NCBI GenBank assembly: GCA_022828595.1
Contig: JAKGHH010000002.1
Span: 66,622,383-66,686,382 of the forward strand
Direction of reading: 5' to 3'
DNA from: Nelumbo lutea
Lineage: Eukaryota; Streptophyta; Magnoliopsida; Proteales; Nelumbonaceae
DNA: 64,000 nt
The notes beneath the pieces are model-generated. The model did no database searches. It was not told where the DNA came from and was given only the letters and a program-made list of their open reading frames with translations. Positions 55,736-64,000 of this stretch are shown in pieces. Position numbers and translations under genes: made by a program. Position 1 is the first letter of the stretch. Each line of letters opens with the position of its first letter.

Positions 55736-57167
55736 AACAGTAGGCAGAGATCAAAGAGATGCTTCTATAGTTGTTTCAGCATCCTCGGGCATAGTCTCAG
55801 CTTTAGAATCAACCAGCAGTTCAACCTCCACCTTGAGCTCAGCCCTCGATGGATGTCTACCAGCAGATTCAACTATGCGCCCGACACTACACTAGAATAA
55901 ATATGCATTGGCCCTTCAATTTGCACCATCAAAAACAGAGAAGGCCAATGGATCTTCAGAGACACTTGTCAACCAAGCAGAATTGCACAGGTATGTGCAA
56001 AATTTGATCAAACGTAGTTAGAACAAGGCACGTACTACTGCCACTCTCTAGAAACCCTACTCCAATTAGATCCTCCATAAATCGTTCCCAACTAGCAATT
56101 GTACCTATATAACAAGCACACAACAGCCTACAAGAACATCTCAGCAAATTTGAAGATTCTCTAGGCCCTTTTGCATTGTATGGGACCTTAAGGTACACCA
56201 ATTTTCTAAGTCAATTACCAGTCGAATTTATTCTTGGTACACAATGTATGTCTTCAGTTCCAATTAGATTGATGTATTATAACTTTTTTATTAAATAATC
56301 AACTGCTATTATTCTTTATAGTTGTTGATTATTAATTTTTACAGCTCCTACTATCATATTGCATATTTGTTTTTGTATTTGTAAATTTTTTGCTTGGTAG
56401 TTGTGTCAATCGGAGAGTGACATCTTGATTAACTACTGAACTTAATTGACTAGACCTAATATTCTGCTACAACTTGATTCTCATTATCAAAAAGGCTTAG
56501 CTTTAGTTTTAGGGGAAGATTTTGAACTTAACTTATCAAGGGTCAAAGAATTCATATTTGAATGCAAATTTTAAAGATTTGCCCAATTGGCTACCCTGGG
56601 TAAGGCCATCGGTCCCAACATTTTCATCATAGTTTGACAGCAAAACTAACCTTTTTAATTCTTTAGGGTCTAAAGTGATTTTTTGGTAAAGTTTCAGGGT
56701 TGTTAGAGCCAAAAATCATTTTTATAAATAAAATGCATCTGTGTATATATTTGTTTGAGTGGGCTCATGTTGAGTTTGTGCTACCCGAGGCCTCAACTCA
56801 ACCCCAAACCAAATTTATATACAACAATTTCGAGTTTTCTAGCCCAAGCCCTACCCATAACCCATAAGTTCAAACCCAATACCCAGGTTGGGTCAAGTCA
56901 GCCTTAGGTTGGGTCCACCTAAGTTCGCAAAATCCTCCCTTCATGTTTCAAATAAATTTGCATGCACACCTCTTTTAGTAATTGTTTTAATAGAAAACAC
57001 CAATGTAATGCTTCAAAATCTTTTAAAATCCTACTTTTCCCACGAAAATTTTTAATGGAATGAAGATTTACCAAATTACCCCTCAAAAGGTGATACACTT
57101 TATTTAAGTGGGTTTAATTTTCACTTCATCAAATGAACACCAAAAATGCCAAGTTGTGATTGAACTT
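55736..57167. other. Intergenic stretch with remnants only
   Basis: No convincing gene. The part 56755-56945 has AACCCAACC-like and GGGTTGGGT motifs similar to the arms of the MITE at 53719-54484 but without clear ends. Confidence 0.5.
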
Positions 57168-57551
57168 AGGGTTACTGTTTGGGAAGTGTGCAAATACAAA
57201 AATGATCAGTACAAATGCAAATATGTCTGGTTTATGAAAATGCAAAGTTGGTTTATTTTTGTAATGATAACTATATACTTTTGCCAAATGATATTTCATT
57301 GTAATAGGTACAAACACAAATAATGAGATTGAAATATACGATTTTAACAATGGTCAACTTTGAGTGCAAAGTTTACATCCATTTTTTGTATGCAAAATTG
57401 CTCTCATTTTGAAAGAAAACATGTCTTGAAATCTGTATTTGTTGTCATTTTCAAGACATAAATACATTCTTATCAAACACTAGCAATATTGAACCAGAGT
57501 GTATATATGTTGCATTGAACCAACATTTGCATTCTTCCCAAACAGAACCTA
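57168..57551. repeat. MITE with CTGTTTGGGAAG-type ends
   Basis: The left end (AGGGTTACTGTTTGGGAAGT) and right end (TTCTTCCCAAACAGAACCT) are inverted copies over about 30 bp, including GCAAAT/ATTTGC further in. Non-coding, with no clear target duplication. The ends resemble those of hAT-type MITEs. Confidence 0.6.
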
Positions 57552-59078
57552 AACCTCCCTTATTTCCCCAAACACCATGTTTGGGCAAACCTAAAGAGTG
57601 AACAACTATGTTCACTATTTCTATTTGTCAAAAGGGCATAGTATTAGGTCCCCTAACTCTTTGATGGTTGTTAAAAACATTTCTAAAAATTTTCTTCTAC
57701 TCAAATACTGTATTGAATGAATGGACAAAATTAATTCTTTTCATTGTTTTTTTTTATACCCTAAAAGTCTTGTAGATATCTAGCTATATATGAATGGTCC
57801 TCAAATTTGGTGGTTTACTCCTAGGAATGGCAATGGAACAGGTTCGGGAAGTGTTTCATAAATTCCAGACCCTACCTACCTCCCTAAATCTCCCAATCTG
57901 TACCCATCCCAAAACCCAAAATGAGCTGGATTCTGAGAATCTAAATCCTCCTTATGCATAAAAATGCAAAACCCTCCCCAACTCTAACTTTCCAGCATTT
58001 AAGAGCTTATCCAGTATTGCCTTCTAAGGAGCTTGTTTTTAAAAAATTAAAGGCAAAGGCGGGACTCTAATTCTAGCTATCCGGTACCAATGAGGACGCC
58101 CCACGCGAGACATAAATGCTCAGCCAGCAAGCAAGTAGATGTGAGTCATGTGCTTTTAATGACTGACGTGGGACGTTATCATTGGTTTGACAGCCAATTA
58201 TACAATCATAGCGTTTAGCTGATCCCATCTCGTGGGCCCTATCCACCAATCATGCTTTTCACCCAAAATTTATTCAATTTTTAATTTATATCAAGATGCT
58301 TAATTAGAACAGGAGGGGTGGTGAGAAAGAATTGAAGTGCTGTGACCTGATCACGGGCTACAACAATTTGTTTTCTATAAGGGCTGCATTCCCATGTATA
58401 CATGCTACCTTCTAACCAGGCGCATCAGACAAGATGTCATTGTGAAGGCAGCCACCCAACATGGCTGGAGCTGCTCCAAAATGATCTTCCAGTTTAGCTT
58501 AAGTGGCTTTCTCATAAGTATGGCCCCTAGGTCAAGTTGCCTATGAAATTAGAAAGTGTGTAGAAAATGTTGAAGGTCATATGCGAGTTCTTCTGAGTTT
58601 GTTGGCAACGGTAATATGTGCGGTTGACAGCTCTCAACTCATATGTTGATGATTTTAAGAGTGTTTTTGATGGTAGAATGGGCATAGATCTTCCTTTGAT
58701 CCTCAACATGTTGAAATATCCAATGGCCATTTGACAAGTCATATGTTGATGGAAGATGATTGTTTTATGGTTATTTCTATGCAATACTCTCACACACAAT
58801 CATTCATTTTAAATTATTGCATATTTATTTATTTTCTATAAAAATAAATTTATTTGATTGTTTATTTGAAAATGTCTTTTATGCATGAAGATATTAATAT
58901 TGTTGAATTATTCCGGATCCAAGTTCTAGCTTTTATTGGGTCAATAGATAACCAAGTGATTAGATCCTTGGCCAAGATATTTGTCTCAATCTAGAGAGGC
59001 CTTAACTTGGTCTTCCCCCCAAACGTTCAAGTTGGTTAAGTTTTCTCCTCAAAACAAGAAAGGGAACATTGGGCAAAG
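57552..59078. other. Intergenic stretch upstream of the SDR gene
   Basis: No gene recognised. The 90-codon minus-strand frame at 58527-58799 has no known motif. A GGAATGGCAATGGAACAGG segment at about 57834 resembles the edge of common plant repeats but has no partner here. Confidence 0.5.
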
Positions 59079-59081
59079 ACC

Positions 59082-59092
59082 TATATATATAT
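59082..59092 (+). promoter_or_regulatory. Possible TATA box of the SDR gene
   Basis: TATATATATAT, about 360 bp upstream of the start codon. That would give a leader of about 330 bases, long but possible. No better candidate is seen closer to the ATG. Confidence 0.35.
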
Positions 59093-59447
59093 GGCTATCA
59101 CAAATAAAAGTGTACAAATCAAGATAACTTGGAAGGTGAAACAACCTCCGAATTTCGGCCTTATCCAGATTTGACAGTAGATAAGTGTCTCCGATCCTAT
59201 ATTGTGCAGCTGCTCTATTTCTCTTTGTATGCAGGTTTGGTATGCCAAGATATCAGCCGTCCACCTCTGCATCTACTCGGTTCTTCGGTTCTTGGAGAGA
59301 ATTCAGGTGCTCTCTATTTTAGTTTGATTTTTGTGTTATGTGTTGCTATGAAGTAGATTGAAATGGGTTCTGACTTCGGAGGTTGTTAAGAATATATAGG
59401 TCTTTGCCTCTTATTCTTTATTTGCTTGGCACAACATTCAGGCAAAA

Positions 59448-60367
59448 ATGGAAGGTGGCCCATTGCTATCTAACATAACAAGAAGGTAAAACCTTGAGAG
59501 AACATTTCTCAGACTTGATGTCAGATGGAGATCACCATAAATTAACCATATATACCCATTTGTTCTAGCAGGTTAGAAGGCAAAGTGGCGTTGATAACTG
59601 GCGGTGCGAGCGGGATCGGCCGGTCCACGGCAAGGTTGTTTGCTAATCATGGCGCCAAGGTCGTAATCGCCGACGTTGAAGATGAATTAGGCCACTCTAT
59701 CTGTGAAGAAGTTGGCTCAGAAGGGACAATCTGCTTCATCCATTGTGATGTCACAAAAGATGCAGATGTTAGAAACGCAGTAGACAGCACGGTGGACAAG
59801 CATGGAAAGCTCGATATCATGTTCAACAATGCGGGCATCACCGGCAGCCCCACTAAAAAAATCTTAGATTCCGACAATGAAAACTTCAGAAAAGTCTTGG
59901 AAGTAAACACCTTCGGTGCCTTCTTGGGCGCTAAGCACGCATCTAGAGTGATGATCCCATTGAAGAAGGGAACCATAATCTTCACTTCAAGTGTTGCATC
60001 AGTCATTGCAGGCGACACGCCATATGCTTATGCAGCGTCAAAGCATGCAGTGGTAGGGTTGACAAAGAACTTGAGCGTGGAGCTTGGTCAGTATGGGATT
60101 AGAGTTAACTGCATTTCTCCCTATGGACTTGCCACACCAATGTTGAGGACAGCGACGGGGCTTGAAGAGGAAAAAATAGAGGCTTACTTGTCGGGTGGAG
60201 CAAACCTGAAAGGGGTGGTGCTGAAGGCGGAGGATGTGGCGGAGGCTGCTCTGTATTTAGCTAGCGATGAATCTAGGTACGTGAGCGGCCTCAACCTTGT
60301 CGTGGATGGGGGTTTCAGTATCACCAACCCATCTTGCCAAATGGCTGCAGCAGGACTACTTCGGTGA
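59448..60367 (+). CDS. Short-chain dehydrogenase/reductase (secoisolariciresinol-dehydrogenase-like), two exons
   Basis: Exon 1 is 59448-59485 (MEGGPLLSNITR plus AG), then GTAAAA; an 86-bp intron ends TTCTAGCAG; exon 2 is 59572-60367. The joined frame encodes 277 residues, the usual length for this family, and the tiny first exon is typical. Motifs are TGGASGIG (NAD(P)-binding loop), VIADVEDELG (an Asp that favours NAD+), NNAG, KVLEVNTFG (structural Asn), FTSSVAS with catalytic Ser, YAASK with catalytic Tyr and Lys, and NCISPYGLATPM. It oxidises or reduces an alcohol/ketone pair, probably in the cytosol. Relatives act on lignans, terpenes or alkaloids, so the substrate cannot be read from sequence. 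No lesions are seen. Confidence 0.93.
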
Positions 60368-60460
60368 TGTCACATGAAGCCATGAAATGCTTTGTCAGTG
60401 TATAATTCCATCAGATAATGTTTTCATGTTAGAGACCATTGTAGCTTGATTAATTTGCGA

Positions 60461-60547
60461 AGTTCTCTAGATCTCTAGATCTCTAGATCTCTCTCCCCTC
60501 CCGTCTCTCTCTAGATCTCTCTCTCTCCCCTCTTCTCTCTCTCTCAC
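60461..60547. repeat. CT-rich microsatellite with GATCTCTA repeats
   Basis: Repeats of AGATCTCT followed by (CT)n and CCCCTC runs, about 100 bp beyond the SDR stop codon, probably in or just after its 3' UTR. Confidence 0.9.
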
Positions 60548-61004
60548 CTCGTGACAGAGATCAGAAAAGATAGTTATCTGATCCAACCAACCAACTCTGC
60601 CCATAACTTACGCTTACCGTATGTCTGCGAGGAAGGTCATCACCGACGGCCTTATCCAATACCTACCTTATTTAATATGCTTAATTATTTATTGCTATTG
60701 CTCAACAATTTTGTGGGCCTTTGCTCGATCGAGCTGTTAACAGTCTTCTCTCCTTGGGTGAGCCCTGCGGTCCCCCGGATCTCCTGCACATTCATCCATA
60801 CGTCCTCCCATTCTATTTTTTTCCTATTAAAATTTACATTAAAATTTTGTCTTCCTCTTTTGCTCAAAGCTTTTCTCAACTAATGGACATGCGACAAACC
60901 AATAGAAAACCACATGCCTGAACATTGCATACCATTGATCTAGAAAGGAATGCTTGAGATAAAATATACACCAATTAAAGCTAGAAAGACAGAGATTAAA
61001 AGAA
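60548..61004. other. Non-coding stretch, nothing recognised
   Basis: Lies between the SDR gene and C4. The 110-codon open frame at 60551-60883 has no known motif. Confidence 0.5.
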
Positions 61005-61169
61005 TGGGTGGAATTTCACTATATTGAATAACTGTACATGGCTGAATATTTATATACCAATAATAAAGAATAAATTAGAAACAATTACAAGAGTAGAAAT
61101 AGAGAAATAAGGAAAGGTCCTTCTTCGGTAGGAAACTTGCTAAGAAGAGAGTTTCCTTTTTGCTCTGAT

Positions 61170-61345
61170 TGATCTCTCTTTGGTAAGAGTCATCTGTATA
61201 GTAGTTGATCCTTCTTTGGCAGGAAGATTAGAGTCTTCTTTGGTAGGAGATCTAGGACTCTCTTTGGTAAGAGTGCTAGAGCTCTCTTTAGCAGGAAGAC
61301 TAGAGCTCTCTTTGGTAAGAGGAGGAGAGCTAGGGCTGGCTGACC
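61170..61345 (-). repeat. Repetitive tail of C4 pol (LTKESS/LPAKE repeats)
   Basis: The minus-strand frame (61140-61421) begins MASTQASSASSPLSLEGHIE and then repeats a unit of about 7-8 codons: SLPAKESS, TLTKESP, RSPTKEDS, NLPAKEGS. The DNA shows the matching repeat CTCTTTGGTAAGAG / TTCTTTGGCAGGAAG. It lies directly after RNase H in a shifted frame, so it probably formed the C-terminus of the polyprotein. Confidence 0.7.
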
Positions 61346-61374
61346 TAGGGTTGGCCAGCTCCTCAATATGCCCT

Positions 61375-62330
61375 TCAAGCGAAAGTGGGCTGGAAGCACT
61401 TGAAGCTTGGGTCGAAGCCATTCAAATTGGGAAGACCAAAGTGGTTTAGTGAAAATATCAGCAAGTTGATCCTATGAAGGAACCACAAGATCAGACACTT
61501 CTTAACGATGAGATCCCAAAGGAAATGAAAGTCAACCTCAATATGTTTAGTACGGGCCCGGAAAATTGGATGAGCTGTAAGATGCGTGGCCCCAATATTA
61601 TCGTAGTAGAGAACTAGTGGAGACTTAAGTTTGACCCCCAAATCGGAGAGAAGAGAATTTAGCCTTTGTGCTAGAGCAAGCTATTGTAGGTTGCTTCTTA
61701 GCGCTCCACAAAATCAAATGAGAACCAAGAAAAATACCATATCCGCCAGTAGAACGTCTGTCATCAAGGCAACCAGCCCAATCAGCACCGGAGTATGCTG
61801 TCAACGTGTCTAACGAGTGTGCTGAGAAAAACAAACCAGAGTCAATGGTTCCTTTGAGATACCTTAGAATCCTCTTTACTGCGCCCTAGTGTTCATCAGA
61901 AGGAGTTGGTAAAAACTGACAAACTTTATTCACTGCAAAGGCGACATCAGGTCTTGTTAGAGTGACGTACTGAAGAGCACTTACAATGCTTCAGTACTGA
62001 GTGGGATCAGGGAGCGGTTCACCATTTAACCAATAGAGCTGGGATGAGGTGGCCATTGGACTAGAAACAGGTTTGGCCGCAGCAAGGATAGTCTTCAACA
62101 GAAGATCCAAAATATACTTATGTTGAGAAAGAAACAATCTGGTTGCATCACGATGAGATTCAATAATAAGGAAGTAGTGCAATGACCCCAAGTCTTTCAG
62201 AGCAAAGGTCTGAGATAAATTACTGATAAGCTGAGCGACATGAGCAGAGGACGATCCAGTAATAAGAATATCATCAACATAAACAAGAATGTAAATGGTA
62301 ATTTGTTCTCGGCTGTAAATGAACAAAGAG
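61375..62330 (-). pseudogene. C4 RNase H and second half of reverse transcriptase
   Basis: RT has ILVYVDDILITGSS (catalytic YVDD, about 62280), SQTFALKDLGSLHYFL and LFLSQHKYILDLLLK. RNase H has YSGADWAGCLDDRRSTGGYG, GSHLILWSAKKQPTIACSST and LYYDNIGATHLTAHPIFRAR, then TKHIEVDFHF. Frames change near 61620, 61640 and 61990, and several stops are present. Confidence 0.85.
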
Positions 62331-64000
62331 GGGTCACACTAGGAACCCTGAAAACCAAGATCATATAGACAATTACTCAACTAGGAAAACCAAGCTTGGG
62401 AGCCTATTTGAGCCCATAGAGGGCCTTATGAAATTTGCAGACATGATGGGGATAATTGCTATCCTCAAAGCCTTTCGGTTGATGCATAAAAATAGTCTCG
62501 ATAATGAAGCCATTAAGAAAGACATTATGAACATCCAGTTGCTGAATGTCCTAACCACGGAAAACTGCAAGAGCAAGAACAGTGCGCATAGTAGCAGGTT
62601 TGACTACAGGACTAAAAGTCTCTATGAAGTCGACGCCTAGAATCTGAGTGACGCCTTGTGCAACAAGACGAAATTTATAGTGATCAATGGAACTATCAGG
62701 ATGTCGTTTGATTTTAAAAACCCACTTGGAGCCAACCACATTCGTAGAAGCATCATAGGGAACCGGTTCCCAAGTACCATTCTGAAGCAAAGCATGAAAT
62801 TCAACAGCCATGGTAGCCCGCCGGTGAGGAGACTTGGAGGCATGTCTGTAGGAGGAGGGTTCCTCCTCATGAGTATGAACATCATGCAGTAAAGCAACTA
62901 GGAAAGGATGGCAAGTGCCAGTTAATTCCTGAGCCGACCTAGACGTCATAGACCTTGTCATCATTGTATGAGTGCACATTGGAAAGTCTACAATAGGAGT
63001 TGTGTCCAATAGTTCCTGAATAGGGCAGGTGGGTAGAACTGGCAGGGAATCAACATTGAGAGAAACTTCCTGTTTTGGCTTAGAGGAGGAAGTAGCAAAT
63101 GCCTCATTAGTAGCAGATATAAATGATAGGGGAGAAGAAGATACCTCAGGAGCCGCAGGAGCTGGACACGTGTCACCACTAATGGTGCCCAAAGAAGGAA
63201 GAAGAACTCCAATTGGGGTAACAAGGACAGAATGTCTCGCAATTATCTCTTTCCAATAGCAGGATTGTAACAACGGTACCCTTTGTGACTGTTGTTGTAG
63301 CCAATAAAGATACAGGGAATAGAGTGAAAATCCATCTTGTGCGCATCATAAGGCCGAAGAAGAGGGTAACACTTACAACCAAAAACCTTTAGCATAGAAT
63401 AATTAGGAGGCTTTCCAAATAATTTCTCATAAGGAGAGAGATTACCAAGGCATAGAGGTGGCAGTCGATTGATGAGGAAGATGGTAGTTTCAGCAGCATC
63501 TGCCCAAAAGGACTAGGGGAGAGAGGAGGATGCCAGTAGAGACAATGTAGACTCAATATTGTGCTGATGTTTTCACTCAACACTACCATTCTGCTCATGC
63601 ATGTTAGGACAACTAAGGCAGTGAAGAATACCAGCATTATCAAGATAACGAAAGAGATTGCAAAATTCACCACCCCAATCACTATAAAACATCTTAATTT
63701 TCGTAGAGAAAAGATTTTTCACATGATTCTTAAAGTTAATAAAAGAATTAAACACATCTAACTTCCTTTCAAGAGGAAAAATCCATGAAAATCTAGAATA
63801 TGCATCCATAAATAGAACATAGTATTTGAAGCCCTTATTGGATAAAGTTGGTGCAGGTCCCCATACATTAGAAAAAACTAGTTCAAGAGGTGTAGAAAAA
63901 GTGGTAGTTGAAGATGGTAGACTTAAAATGATGGGATTTTCCCATTTGGCAAGCATTACACACAAAAGGACAACTAAAAGATCTAGAATAAGGTAAACCA
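62331..64000 (-). pseudogene. C4 integrase and first half of reverse transcriptase
   Basis: The integrase core (63965-63573) has SNVWGPAPTLSNKGFKYYV, FMDAYSRFSWIFPL and FYSDWGGEFCNL, and ends HEQNGSVE. The position that is usually Asp in DVWGPA is Asn here, so the first catalytic acid is lost. A poorly conserved linker follows (63273-62900). RT starts with AVEFHALLQNGTWEPVPYD, VGSKWVFKIKRHPDSSIDHY and FIETFSPVVKPATMRTVLAL. Frame changes and stops interrupt the set. Confidence 0.85.

Larger units (their letters stand above)
61005..64000 (-). mobile_element. C4: copia retrotransposon, 3' half, running off the window
   Basis: On the minus strand the order is integrase, RT, RNase H, a repetitive tail and an AT-rich LTR-like region (about 61005-61140) with a TATA box (GTATATAAATATTC, about 61050-61063). 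The 5' LTR and gag lie beyond 64000. LTR edges are estimates because no partner is in view. Confidence 0.8.

Noticed and set aside
60551..60883. 110-codon frame downstream of the SDR gene
   Set aside because: No motif, overlaps the CT-rich microsatellite edge, and low-complexity composition; likely 3' UTR or intergenic.

Overview
The window is nuclear DNA of a flowering plant. The evidence is the mix of Ty3/gypsy (Tat-type) and Ty1/copia retrotransposons, MITEs and Mutator-like (MULE) elements, together with plant gene families: a secoisolariciresinol-dehydrogenase-like SDR with the usual tiny first exon, a UGT90A-like glycosyltransferase and plant RACK1. I cannot name the species. Only one host gene looks intact, the SDR gene at 59448-60367. 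A second SDR copy at 21096-23270, in opposite orientation, is a pseudogene. The rest is transposable elements in various states of decay, much of it nested.

Layout. 1-6016: a small MITE, a copia RNase H remnant, one copy of a duplicated leader-plus-ORF unit, a candidate solo LTR and an AT-rich stretch. 6017-20790: a large inverted-repeat element (M1, MULE-like, near-identical 9-bp target duplication) that holds a full-length Tat-type gypsy element (G1, 6301-17148, target duplication GATGG), an unidentified coding fragment, a foldback element and another MULE-like element (M4). 21096-23270: SDR pseudogene. 23623-28262: a third MULE-like element (M3) split by a complete copia element (C2, 23630-27476, target duplication GTAAA). 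28514-28990: MITE. 29406-37861: Tat-type gypsy element G2 on the minus strand. 38000-39430: an LTR-like insert that appears to split a MITE. 39888-45453: MULE-like element M2 carrying a UGT90A gene fragment, itself split by copia element C3. 46102-46567: foldback element. 46934-53127: 5'-truncated Tat element G3. 53719-54484: MULE-type MITE with a perfect 10-bp target duplication. 54838-55735: MITE and the second copy of the duplicated unit, inverted. 57168-57551: MITE. 59448-60367: SDR gene. 61005-64000: copia element C4, running off the window.

The most unusual object is C3. Between its primer-binding site and its protease, where the leader and most of gag should be, lies about 665 bp of intronless host RACK1 sequence in antisense orientation. 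The RACK1 junction coincides with the primer-binding site, and a few bases shared there suggest that plus-strand strong-stop DNA switched onto RACK1 mRNA. Other structured observations: three intact-ended retrotransposons or their remains each lie inside a different GGGTAAA-ended MULE; the catalytic YVDD segment of C2 reverse transcriptase is triplicated in frame; G1 and G2 both have a TATA box in front of the antisense ORF of the Tat lineage; and a different tandem repeat sits between pol and that antisense ORF in each of G1, G2 and G3.
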